Source of the DNA: Hoeflea sp.
GTDB lineage: Bacteria > Pseudomonadota > Alphaproteobacteria > Rhizobiales > Rhizobiaceae
Length of the DNA: 63,509 nucleotides
Direction: 5' to 3'
Assembly (NCBI RefSeq): GCF_014359905.1
Contig: NZ_JACIYP010000017.1
Coordinates: forward strand, 1 to 63,509
The notes under the pieces were generated by a model. The model made no database searches. It had not been told where the DNA came from and saw nothing but the letters and a program-made list of their open reading frames with translations. Shown here one piece after another: positions 46,673-55,040 of the stretch. Position 1 is the first letter of the stretch; every line of letters begins with the position of its first letter. The translations under genes and the position numbers were made by a program.

Positions 46673-48355
46673 ATGAGGTTTGTTGGCACGATGAATTTCC
46701 GCGAATCCCTCTTCCCAGCCATCTGCATTCCCAGCCTGATGCTTGGACTGATGTTCTTCTCGATGTCGCTCACACCATCCCTGATCCCGCGCGATGCAAT
46801 TGTGCAGGGCATACTTGGCGGGTTGGTTACAGCTATCGGGTATCTTTGCGGGCGCATTGTTGCACTTGTTTGGCGTGCCGCTGATCTGCCTCGGCTGCTG
46901 CGGCCGGTTGCGCGCATTGTGTTACTGCTTTGGTCGGGCGCGGCTCTTGCTCTCTTCGCCTTCGCTTTGACCTCTAGTCTTACCTGGCAAAATGATTTGC
47001 GCGTCAGGATGGGCATGGAGACGGTGGAAAGCCTGAATGTCATCAAAGTCCTTGGCGTGGCGCTCGCGACCTTTGTCTTCGCTTATGCAATCGGGGCCGG
47101 CGTGGCGGCATTGTTCCGCGTGATTCGCCTCAGGCTCCACAGGATCATGCCGCCGCGGCGCGCCAATGTGCTGGGATTCGTCACCGGGGCGCTGATCCTT
47201 GTGATCGTAACGCGGGATGGCATTTTCGACCATGTGGTAACCGGCCTTGATGAGAGTTACGAGGCTGCGCAGCTTTTGTTTGATAGCGCCCCGCCATTGC
47301 CTTCGGAGAAGCCGATCACAGGCAGTGCGGCCTCACTGGTGGATTGGAAGCGGATGGGCCAGCCCGGTCGCGATTTTATGACATCGGGCCCTGATGCGGA
47401 TGCCATCGCCGCCTTCACCGGAAAACCCGCGCTTGATCCGATCCGTATTTATGTTGGCCGCGCCAATGGCAGCACGCCAGAGGAGCGGGCGGAACTCGCA
47501 TTGGCTGAACTGAAGCGCACTGGCGCATTCAGTCGCAAGGTGCTGATCGTCACCAGCCCTACCGGCACCGGCTGGATGGACCCTGGAGCCCATGACACGG
47601 TGGAATACATGCATGGCGGAGACATCGCCACCGTTGCCACTCAATATTCCTATCTCCAGTCCCCCTTGGCGCTTATTCTGGAGACCAATTCAGGCTTGGA
47701 GCAAGCCTCGGCGACGCTCGCGGCGGTGCATGAATTCTGGAAGACATTGCCCCGGGACGCCCGCCCGCGCCTATACGTCCATGGCCTGAGCCTCGGGGCA
47801 TGGTCTTCAATGTTCGCTACCAACCTTTTCCGGCTCGTCGGTGATCCTATCGACGGCGCTTTTTGGGCGGGGCCTCCCTTCCCATCGAATTTCTGGAACT
47901 ATGCCCAGAATGCGCGCGAGTCCGGTAGCTCCTGGGTTCTTCCCAAAATTGGAGATGGATCTCTGGTACGCTACGCCTCGCACGTCGCCGATGCCTCTGA
48001 GGCGGAAGCCGAATGGGGCAGTATGCGGATCGTTTTCCTGCAGTATGCAAGCGATCCGATCGTTTTCTATGATCCCTATTCGTTCTGGCGCGCCCCGCCT
48101 TGGATGAATGAACCACCTGCCGATGATGTCTCGGCTCACTTGCGCTTCATGCCAATCGTCACCCAGTTTCAGCTTGCGCTTGATATGGCTTTGTCTTTCG
48201 GGGCACCAGCTGGCCACGGCCATGCCTATTACGCACAAGATTACATCGCGCCCTGGGCGCAAGTGACCGCTCCGGAAGGATGGTCGGCTGAGGACACACG
48301 GCGACTAAAAGCCCATTGCGACAATGGCTTTCAAAACGGGTGTTCGAATGACTAG
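46673..48355 (+). CDS. Abhydrolase_9-type membrane alpha/beta-hydrolase
   Basis: The 560-residue protein has an N-terminal domain with about four membrane segments and the characteristic SLTPSLIPRD motif, followed by a C-terminal alpha/beta-hydrolase domain. The latter contains VTSPTGTGWMDPGA, the nucleophile elbow YVHGLSLGAWSS, and FLQYASDPIVFYDP near the Asp. This matches the two-part family known from actinobacteria and rhizobia, with unknown substrate. ATG 46673 is chosen; ATG 46691 is also possible. It directly precedes the second 110-bp repeat. Confidence 0.82.
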   Translation: MRFVGTMNFRESLFPAICIPSLMLGLMFFSMSLTPSLIPRDAIVQGILGGLVTAIGYLCGRIVALVWRAADLPRLLRPVARIVLLLWSGAALALFAFALTSSLTWQNDLRVRMGMETVESLNVIKVLGVALATFVFAYAIGAGVAALFRVIRLRLHRIMPPRRANVLGFVTGALILVIVTRDGIFDHVVTGLDESYEAAQLLFDSAPPLPSEKPITGSAASLVDWKRMGQPGRDFMTSGPDADAIAAFTGKPALDPIRIYVGRANGSTPEERAELALAELKRTGAFSRKVLIVTSPTGTGWMDPGAHDTVEYMHGGDIATVATQYSYLQSPLALILETNSGLEQASATLAAVHEFWKTLPRDARPRLYVHGLSLGAWSSMFATNLFRLVGDPIDGAFWAGPPFPSNFWNYAQNARESGSSWVLPKIGDGSLVRYASHVADASEAEAEWGSMRIVFLQYASDPIVFYDPYSFWRAPPWMNEPPADDVSAHLRFMPIVTQFQLALDMALSFGAPAGHGHAYYAQDYIAPWAQVTAPEGWSAEDTRRLKAHCDNGFQNGCSND

Positions 48356-48471
48356 AGAAGATCCTCTGATCGATGAATCACATGTAATGTGACGAGGAAA
48401 GCGTAAACTGTCTTGACCTGAGACCCTGAACTTCCTCCAAAATTTGGCAGAGTCCGTCACGACAATGAAGC

Positions 48472-48581
48472 TCCCCTGAACGACAAAAAGCCCTGATCCT
48501 CGCGGACAGGGCTTTGGGATTTTCGTTGTATTTTCAGAAGGATATTTGGTTGCGGGGGCCTGACTGCACGGAGGCTTGTAA
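48472..48581. repeat. 110-bp direct repeat, copy 2 (tRNA-fMet 3' end plus terminator, att-like)
   Basis: Same length and orientation as 38961-39070. The flanks of the hairpin and the TGGTTGCGGGGGCC block are identical. Differences are scattered point changes, a change of TTTTT to TTGGG after the stem, and an inverted hairpin loop. With copy 1 it brackets 9.4 kb of accessory genes. No integrase gene remains between them. Confidence 0.6.
48485..48515. terminator. Hairpin in repeat copy 2
   Basis: AAAGCCCTG and CAGGGCTTT form the stem; the 11-nt loop is the exact reverse complement of that in copy 1. The T-tract on the plus strand is shortened, so termination is more likely for minus-strand transcription. 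Confidence 0.55.
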
Positions 48582-48847
48582 CAGAATCGGCCGTTTGTAT
48601 CGACTGCCATTACACGACACTGCATTGAGACTGCAGTTGGACCGTGGATCAACCACGGGCGAGAAACGCCCAGAATTCTCGAGACGATATCGAAACCGCT
48701 CAGCTCAACAAAACCGATACGCGACGTGGAGTCTGGCGTGTAGTGTACGGAGCTTAGCGGATTTTGAGATATTGGGCTCGGCAGTGACAGCTATGTTCAG
48801 CAATGCAGGCAACGTCTGCAGCGATACCGGATTTGAGATCACCCCCT

Positions 48848-49109
48848 ATGTCCTCACCTGTGAACAAAGTTGTGATCGTCGGCGCCGGCCAGGCGGGCCT
48901 GAACGCCGCGGCTCTTTTGCGATCGGGCGGATTTCAGGCAGAAATCCTGCTGATCGGCGCTGAGCCAGCCTGTCCGTATCAGCGTCCGCCGCTGTCAAAA
49001 TCGTTCTTGAAGGGCGAGATCGACTTCGACGGTCTGAGGCTGAAATCACAGTCCTTCCCTGCCGACCAAAAGATCGACTTTCGTCCTGGCGTCACCGTCG
49101 AACGGATTG
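48848..49109 (+). pseudogene. FAD-dependent ferredoxin reductase N-terminal fragment
   Basis: From ATG 48848 the sequence shows KVVIVGAGQAGLNAAALLR, YQRPPLSKSFLKGE and VTVERID, the N-terminal FAD-binding part of a rubredoxin/ferredoxin reductase. Homology ends at about residue 88 and continues into a different gene fragment. The NAD domain and C-terminus are lost. Confidence 0.75.
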
Positions 49110-49682
49110 ATTGCCCTGGGTGCCGCACTGAACGGCCTTCGGCCGATCGTGGAGATCATGTTCGGCGATTTCTGCTTCACCGCTGCCGACCAGATCGTCA
49201 ACGGCGTCGGCAAGGTCCGGCACATGTTCGGCGGCGGCTTCCCGGTGCCATTGGTGCTGAGGGTGCGCATCTCCCCGCATACAGGCTACGGCTCGCAACA
49301 TTCAGGCGACCCGTCTGCGCTCTTCGGCATGTTTCCCGGCTGGCGCATTGTCATGCCGACGACCGCCTTCGACTATATCGGCTTGATGAATTCGGCGCTG
49401 CGCTGCGACGACCCGGTCGTCCTCTTCGAGCATGTGGCCTTTTACCAGCAGGAATTCGAGGTTCCTAAGGGAGATCGTGGGTTCTGCATTCCGTTAGGCT
49501 CCGCCCGCGTGGTGCGGCAGGGTGCTGCCTGCACCATCCTCGCGACCTCGGTCATGGTGCAGAACGCGGTGGACGCCGCCGAGGAGAGCGGCATCGACGC
49601 CGAGATCATCGACCTTCGCAATCTCGATCACCATGGCATGGACTGGGAGACCATCGGTCGCTCGATCAAGAAGACGGGCTGT
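49107..49682 (+). pseudogene. 2-oxo acid dehydrogenase E1-beta-like fragment, truncated at both ends
   Basis: The frame shows ALGAALNGLRPIVEIMFGDF, then GKVRHMFGGGFPVPLVLR, HTGYGSQHSGDPSALFGMFP and DLRNLDHHGMDWETIGRS, characteristic of the transketolase-like E1-beta subunit. The N-terminal ~60 residues are replaced by the reductase fragment, and the C-terminal ~60 residues are cut off by the IS21 element at 49680. The TGA at 49683 is supplied by the IS end. Confidence 0.8.
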
Positions 49683-49705
49683 TGATTTCCACCGAGAACT
49701 GACCC
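49680..49705. repeat. IS21 left terminal inverted repeat
   Basis: TGTTGATTTCCA, two variable bases, GAGAACTGACCC. Matches the reverse complement of 52153-52178 at 24 of 26 positions. Confidence 0.85.
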
Positions 49706-49791
49706 CGTAGCACAGGATATTTCCATCGAGAATTGACCCATGTTTGAACCTTGCCCTGCGTGTTTTCAGCGGGGGCTACGGAGTGATCGAC

Positions 49792-51321
49792 ATGGCATTA
49801 TTGAGCGTGATCCGACGCTGGCATTTTCGAGAGAAGTTATCTATCCGGGAGATTGGTCGCAGAACTGGCCTGTCCCGGAATACCATTCGCAAATATCTGC
49901 GCGTTGAGGGTGTGGAGCCGAAGTTCAAGGTTCCCGAACGACCGAGCAAGCTCGATCCTTTTGCCGACCGATTGTCAGCCTGGCTGAGGACGGAAGCAAA
50001 GAAGAACCGCAAGCAGAAACGCACAATGAAGCAGCTGCATGCCGATCTGGTCAGCCTCGGCTATGACGGTTCGTACAACCGCGTGGCGGCCTTCGCGCGG
50101 GAGTGGAAGGCGGATTTGCAGCGAGAACTTCAGACGACAGGGCGCGGGACATTTGTGCCACTGGCGTTCGATCCGGGTGAAGCCTTCCAGTTCGACTGGT
50201 CGGAGGACTGGGCGATCATCGGCAACGAACGCACCAAGTTGCAGGTGGCCCATACCAAGCTCAGTTACTCCAGGGCTTTCATCGTCCGGGCCTATCTGCT
50301 GCAGACCCACGAGATGCTGTTCGACGCCCACAATCATGCCTTCCGTGTCTTCGGCGGCGTCCCCCGCCGCGGCATCTACGACAACATGAAGACCGCGATC
50401 GACAAGGTCGGACGGGGCAAGGATCGCGACGTCAACGTCCGCTTCATGGCGATGGCGAGCCACTATCTCTACGAGCCTGAGTTCTGCAATCCGGCCTCTG
50501 GCTGGGAGAAGGGTCAGGTCGAGAAGAACGTTCAGGATGCTCGTCATCGACTGTGGCAGCCACTGCCTCGCTTTCCATCTATCGAAGCCCTGAACGACTG
50601 GCTGGAGGGTCGATGCAAGGAATTCTGGGCGCAGACGTCCCATGGCAAAATGCGGGGCACGATTGCAGACATCTGGGCTGAGGAAGTGCAGGCTCTCATG
50701 CCGGCATCCCGGCCGTTCGACGGCTTTGTCGAATACACCAAGCGGGTGACCCCGACCTGCCTGGTGCACCTGGAACGCAACCGCTACAGCGTTCCAGCAT
50801 CCTTCGCCAATCGCCCGGTGAGTCTTCGGGTCTATCCGGACCGTATCGTTGTCGCCGCAGAGGGACTGATCATCTGCGAGCACCGACGCATCATTGACCG
50901 TTCCCATGATCGGCCAGGACAGACGGTCTACGACTGGCGGCATTATCTGGCGGTGGTCCAGCGTAAGCCTGGCGCTCTTCGCAATGGCGCACCATTCACC
51001 GAGCTTCCCGAAGCCTTCAAAACACTGCAGCAGCATCTGCTCAAGAAGCCAGGTGGTGATCGCGAGATGGTCGATATCCTGGCGCTTGTGCTTCAGCATG
51101 ACGAACAGGCCGTGCTCTGCGCCGTCGAGATGGCGTTGAAGTCCGGTGTTCCGACCAAGACACATGTCTTGAATCTCCTCCACCGTCTCGTCGATGGCAA
51201 ACCCTTCACGCCGCCGTCCATTGATGCGCCGCAGGCCTTGGCGCTCGCCAATGAACCCAAGGCCAATGTCAAACGCTACGACACCCTGCGGAAGGCTACG
51301 GAGGTGCGCCATGCGTCATAA
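49792..51321 (+). CDS. istA: IS21-family transposase IstA
   Basis: The 509-residue transposase has an N-terminal helix-turn-helix ([21 protein letters not shown]) and an rve-type DDE core. The core shows [12 protein letters not shown] (first Asp), [12 protein letters not shown] (second Asp) and [11 protein letters not shown] (catalytic Glu). A C-terminal domain contains [21 protein letters not shown], typical of IstA. It looks intact. It overlaps istB by 11 bp. Confidence 0.95.
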   Translation: MALLSVIRRWHFREKLSIREIGRRTGLSRNTIRKYLRVEGVEPKFKVPERPSKLDPFADRLSAWLRTEAKKNRKQKRTMKQLHADLVSLGYDGSYNRVAAFAREWKADLQRELQTTGRGTFVPLAFDPGEAFQFDWSEDWAIIGNERTKLQVAHTKLSYSRAFIVRAYLLQTHEMLFDAHNHAFRVFGGVPRRGIYDNMKTAIDKVGRGKDRDVNVRFMAMASHYLYEPEFCNPASGWEKGQVEKNVQDARHRLWQPLPRFPSIEALNDWLEGRCKEFWAQTSHGKMRGTIADIWAEEVQALMPASRPFDGFVEYTKRVTPTCLVHLERNRYSVPASFANRPVSLRVYPDRIVVAAEGLIICEHRRIIDRSHDRPGQTVYDWRHYLAVVQRKPGALRNGAPFTELPEAFKTLQQHLLKKPGGDREMVDILALVLQHDEQAVLCAVEMALKSGVPTKTHVLNLLHRLVDGKPFTPPSIDAPQALALANEPKANVKRYDTLRKATEVRHAS

Positions 51322-52123
51322 TCCAGCGAGCGGTGCAATCGTCATCATGCTGCGAAGCCTGAAGATGCACGGCATGGCACAGGCGGTCGGTGAACTGACC
51401 GAACAGGGATCGCCGGCTTTTGAGGCTGCCATTCCGGTCCTGTCGCAACTGCTCAAGGCTGAGACCGCAGAGCGCGAGGTCAGATCAACTGCGTATCAGC
51501 TCAAGACGGCCCGCTTTCCAGCCTATCGTGATCTGAATGGCTTCGACTTCTCAAGCAGTGAGGTGAATGAAGCCCTGATGCGCCAGCTGCATCGATGCGA
51601 TTTCCTCGACGAGGCCAACAATATCGTGCTGCTCGGCGGCCCCGGCACAGGCAAGACCCACATCGCCACTGCAATCGGCGTGCAGGCCATCGAGCATAAT
51701 CACAAGCGAGTCCGGTTCTTCTCGACTGTGGAACTGGTCAACGCACTTGAGCAGGAGAAGGCACAAGGTCGGTCAGGTCAGATCGCCAATCGTCTGATGC
51801 ATTCCGATCTCGTGATCCTTGATGAGCTTGGCTATTTGCCGTTCAGCGCATCAGGCGGTGCTTTGCTCTTCCATCTCCTGAGCAAGCTCTATGAGCGCAC
51901 CAGCGTCATCATCACCACCAACCTCAGCTTCAGCGAGTGGGCCAGCGTGTTCGGCGACGCCAAGATGACGACGGCGCTGCTCGATCGGCTCACCCATCAC
52001 TGCCACATCCTCGAAACCGGAAACGACAGCTTCCGCTTCAAGAACAGCTCGGCGCATGACGCCAAATCCACAAAGGAGAAAAACAGGAACTTGACCACCA
52101 CACCAGACCCGAAACATAACTGA
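51311..52123 (+). CDS. istB: IS21-family ATPase/helper protein IstB
   Basis: The 270-residue AAA+ ATPase has Walker [10 protein letters not shown] and Walker [14 protein letters not shown], and the sensor region [20 protein letters not shown]. It assists IstA in target selection. Complete; the last ~20 residues ([18 protein letters not shown]) are a low-complexity charged tail. Confidence 0.95.
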   Translation: MRHNPASGAIVIMLRSLKMHGMAQAVGELTEQGSPAFEAAIPVLSQLLKAETAEREVRSTAYQLKTARFPAYRDLNGFDFSSSEVNEALMRQLHRCDFLDEANNIVLLGGPGTGKTHIATAIGVQAIEHNHKRVRFFSTVELVNALEQEKAQGRSGQIANRLMHSDLVILDELGYLPFSASGGALLFHLLSKLYERTSVIITTNLSFSEWASVFGDAKMTTALLDRLTHHCHILETGNDSFRFKNSSAHDAKSTKEKNRNLTTTPDPKHN

Positions 52124-52152
52124 AAGGCGGGTCAAATCTCGGTGGAAATACC

Positions 52153-52178
52153 GGGTCAGTTCTCAATGGAAATCAACA
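52153..52178. repeat. IS21 right terminal inverted repeat
   Basis: GGGTCAGTTCTC, two variable bases, TGGAAATCAACA. Pairs with the left end at 49680-49705. Confidence 0.85.
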
Positions 52179-52848
52179 TCGAGGCGCTCGAACGTGCGAA
52201 AGACGGCAATGCGAGCCTTATTACGTCTTCTGCCCGTTGGGGCTCTTGCAGAACAGAGACTGGACTTGCTCCAGCACAATGGGAAGTTTCCTGCTGGCGT
52301 TGAACCCAATAGGAGGACCCGATGGGCAATTGAGAGTGCCGGCCATTCATGCAGGATTTCAGCAAGAAACCGTTCTCTTGACGCAAACGCGTGGGCAGAT
52401 ATCGCTCAGGCGACACGGGATTTGGGACTTGGCCTGTCGACGCTGACACGCCGAAAACCGCGTCGGCGACGTTCCGCTTTGGGATACAAGTCGCGGTGTC
52501 GTGCGAGGTCGAAATGGCCATGACAGAGCAGAATACTCAAATCTCTCATCTATTTACAATCTATCTAACTGTTAAATATAGCTAATTATATAATCATAAT
52601 ATAATGATTTGTGACATTGTGACGGACGTGTTCCTGTGACCTTTATTTTCAGTGTTGGCTCGGCGGTCATCCCTTCTGACTGATCACGTCCGGTGATGTC
52701 ACGGCAGCCTCACACCAAGCCAGCGCCCCTCGTGTGGGCGAGCCTGACCGCGCTAACGTGCCAGACAGATGACTGGATCGTCCGATGGCGGTTTCTGCGA
52801 CGCGCACCTTGCCAGCCGCGCTATCTCGCATCCGGGTCAGAGCCAGAA
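52179..52848. other. Stretch without a recognised gene between IS21 and the GST gene
   Basis: Short frames on both strands show no recognised homology; the right flank of the IS does not continue the E1-beta gene, so sequence was lost at insertion or later. An unusually AT-rich patch lies at about 52540-52620 (repeated TATA/AATATAA elements) against the GC-rich background. The GST gene ends at 52849 on the minus strand. Confidence 0.5.
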
Positions 52849-53463
52849 TTATATGTGCATCTGCATGACTTTCATAACGGCTGGACGATCTTGCATGGCG
52901 TTGAAGTGGGCGGTGAGAGCAGTGAAAGCATCAAGATTGACGCCATCGACCTTCATCCAGCGGGTGACAACAAAGAGATAGGCGTCACACATCGAATAAC
53001 TCTCGCCCATCACCCACGGGCCCTTGAGATAATGCTGTTCGATGATGCGGGCGCATTCGGTCATGGTGGCCGGCACATTCTCGCGCATCGTCTCCTGAGC
53101 GGCGGTGTCGTCGGTCCAGCGGCTGCCGCGCTGCTTGTGGGCGTGGTTCACATGCACCGTGGCTGCGAGATAGAGATTGAAGGCCTGCGCCTCGGCAAAG
53201 CCGAACGGGTCGGCCGGCGCTAGGCTTGCGCTCGGAAAGATCTGCGCGATATAGGCCAGTATCGCCGGCGTCTCGGTCAGGGTGCCCTCTGCCGTGATCA
53301 ACGCCGGAACACGGCCTTTAGGATTGATCGCCAGATAGTCGGGGGACTGCTGTTCGGACGCGGAGAAATCCAGGAGCCTGGTTTCATACGCCGCGCCCGC
53401 GTCCTCGAGCAGGATATGCGGGGCCAGCGCGGCGGTGCCCTTGGCGTAGAAAAGCGTGATCAT
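52849..53463 (-). CDS. Glutathione S-transferase
   Basis: The 204-residue protein has the thioredoxin-fold N-terminal domain (ITLFYAKGTAALAPHILLED), the cis-proline motif GRVPALIT (VPAL) and TETPAILAYIAQ for gamma-glutamyl binding. A helical C-terminal domain with MCDAYLFVVTRW (N-capping box Ser/Asp region) follows. It is a cytoplasmic conjugation or isomerisation enzyme of unknown substrate. It is divergent from the frd-like operon. Confidence 0.9.
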   Translation of the reverse strand: MITLFYAKGTAALAPHILLEDAGAAYETRLLDFSASEQQSPDYLAINPKGRVPALITAEGTLTETPAILAYIAQIFPSASLAPADPFGFAEAQAFNLYLAATVHVNHAHKQRGSRWTDDTAAQETMRENVPATMTECARIIEQHYLKGPWVMGESYSMCDAYLFVVTRWMKVDGVNLDAFTALTAHFNAMQDRPAVMKVMQMHI

Positions 53464-53654
53464 CTGCAGGGCCTTCTCTCGTTTTCGCTGACAACTGTCG
53501 CCGACACTAGCCGGATTTTGAGGCTTGGAAAGCGATTTTTGATAAAGCTCAGGTTACATAAAGGGTTAGCATTTATTCCTTTTTGTTAGAAACGCTCACA
53601 GCTATAAAGGCCGCTCGATCATCCAGAGGTATCGAGGCGGTTTTGTCGGCAAGC

Positions 53655-54371
53655 ATGCAGCAAATGGACGTAGCGGTCTGGCGCGGCGACGCGAGCGGCG
53701 GCGGACTTGAGCATTTCAAGGTTCCTACGCAGGACAGCCAGACCATTCTCGACGTGGTTGCCTGGATCCAGCAATATGCCGATCCGACGCTGTCCTATCG
53801 CTATGCCTGCCGGGTGGGCATGTGCGGCTCCTGCGCCATGATGGTCAATGGCGTGCCGCGCTGGACCTGCCGCACCCATGTCAACAAGGTGCTCAGGGAC
53901 AACGCCATCACCATCGCGCCCTTGCGCAACCTGCCGGTGATCAAGGATCTGGCCGCGGACATGGATCCGTTCTTCGACAAATGGGTGGCGGCCGGCGGCG
54001 TGCATCACCCGACCCGGGACCGCAATGACGAGATCGAGCAACTCAGCCCTGCGACGCCGGAGCGTGTCGAGACCGACACCGGCATCGAATGCATCAACTG
54101 CTCGGTCTGCTATGCGGCCTGCGACACGGTCTCGAACAATGTCGATTTTCTCGGACCCGCGGCTCTGCAACGGGCCTGGACGATCTATCTCGATCCCAAA
54201 AACGCCGACCCGGGCGCAGTGCTCGAGGCGGTGTCGGGCAGGGGCGGCTGCCACAATTGTCACAGCCAGGGCAGTTGCACCCTGCATTGCCCCAACGGGC
54301 TCAACCCGATGAAGGCGATCGCCGGCCTCAAGCGGGCCACCGTCTCCTCCTTTTTCAAGGGTGCGCGCTAG
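53655..54371 (+). CDS. Succinate dehydrogenase/fumarate reductase-like iron-sulfur subunit
   Basis: The 238-residue protein has the [2Fe-2S] ligands C52, C57, C60, C72 (CRVGMCGSCAMMVNG), the [4Fe-4S] ligands C146, C149, C152 (CINCSVC) with C212, and a third cluster set from C156, C202, C208 in CDTVS and CHNCHSQGSCTLHCPNG. All ligands of a three-cluster SdhB/FrdB are present. ATG 53655 is chosen; a start at 53583 would add 24 residues. It begins a coupled operon with two membrane subunits and the flavoprotein. Confidence 0.92.
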   Translation: MQQMDVAVWRGDASGGGLEHFKVPTQDSQTILDVVAWIQQYADPTLSYRYACRVGMCGSCAMMVNGVPRWTCRTHVNKVLRDNAITIAPLRNLPVIKDLAADMDPFFDKWVAAGGVHHPTRDRNDEIEQLSPATPERVETDTGIECINCSVCYAACDTVSNNVDFLGPAALQRAWTIYLDPKNADPGAVLEAVSGRGGCHNCHSQGSCTLHCPNGLNPMKAIAGLKRATVSSFFKGAR

Positions 54372-54372
54372 C

Positions 54373-54702
54373 ATGCTCGGTCTCAGGCTCTACATGGCGC
54401 AACGGCTCAGTGCGATGGTGATGATCCCGCTGACGCTGGGCCACATCGCGGTGATGATATACGCGGTGCAGGGCGGGCTGAGCGCGGCCGAAATCCTGGG
54501 CCGCACCAAGGGCAGCCTCGTCTGGTTTGCCTATTACGGCCTGTTCGTGATCGCCGTGTCGCTGCATGCGTCGATCGGGCTGCGCGTCATCGTCCACGAG
54601 ACGCTGGGTCTGGACGGTCGCGGACTGGAAATCTTCATGTGGCTGATAGGCCTGCTGTTGCTTGTCATGGGTCTGCGCGCCGTCTTCGCGGTGACGCTAT
54701 GA
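54373..54702 (+). CDS. SDH/FRD-like membrane anchor subunit (SdhD-like)
   Basis: The 109-residue protein has three hydrophobic segments (about 14-32, 53-75 and 88-108). RLSAMVMIPLTLGHIAVMI resembles the first helix of SDH anchors, with a candidate haem-ligand His. The start is one base after the stop of the iron-sulfur gene, and its stop overlaps the next start (ATGA). Confidence 0.8.
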   Translation: MLGLRLYMAQRLSAMVMIPLTLGHIAVMIYAVQGGLSAAEILGRTKGSLVWFAYYGLFVIAVSLHASIGLRVIVHETLGLDGRGLEIFMWLIGLLLLVMGLRAVFAVTL

Positions 54703-55040
54703 TCCGGCCGCACCGCTCGCACCCGCTCTGGGTGGCCTATCTGTTGCACCGGCTTTCCGGTCTCGGCCTGGCGTTGTTCCTGCCCGTGCATTTTTATGTG
54801 CTGGCTTTTGCGCTCAACCAGCCCGAACGTCTCGACGGCTTCCTGCGCTTTGCCGACAATCCCTTGGTCAAGGTTGCCGAGTTCGGCCTCGTCTTCCTGC
54901 TGGCGGTTCATGTCTTCGGCGGGTTGAGGCTTCTGGCGCTGGAGTTCCTGCCCTGGTCGCCGCGGCACAAGACCATGGCCGCATCGGCCGTCGCCGCCGC
55001 CTTTCTGGTGGCGGGCACCTTTTTCCTGCAGGCGGTATGA
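54699..55040 (+). CDS. SDH/FRD-like cytochrome b anchor subunit (SdhC-like)
   Basis: The 113-residue protein has three membrane helices and the HRLSG motif of SdhC (H-R-x-S/T-G), followed by LPVHFYVL with a likely haem-axial His and by HVFGGLRLL. It anchors the complex and passes electrons to or from quinone. Overlaps the flavoprotein start (ATGA). Confidence 0.85.
   Translation: MIRPHRSHPLWVAYLLHRLSGLGLALFLPVHFYVLAFALNQPERLDGFLRFADNPLVKVAEFGLVFLLAVHVFGGLRLLALEFLPWSPRHKTMAASAVAAAFLVAGTFFLQAV

Larger units (their letters stand above)
48356..48847. other. Gene-free stretch holding repeat copy 2
   Basis: Apart from the 110-bp repeat at 48472-48581 and its hairpin, no frame with homology or coding character was recognised. 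The part from 48582 to 48847 looks like scrambled non-coding sequence before the ferredoxin-reductase fragment. Confidence 0.5.
49680..52178 (+). mobile_element. Complete IS21-family insertion sequence
   Basis: The 2,499-bp element is bounded by 26-bp terminal inverted repeats with two mismatches, carries istA and istB, and has additional internal subterminal repeats of the TTTCCAnnGAGAAnTGACC type at both ends, as is usual for IS21 elements. It truncates the E1-beta fragment. No clear target-site duplication is visible in the flanks. Confidence 0.9.
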
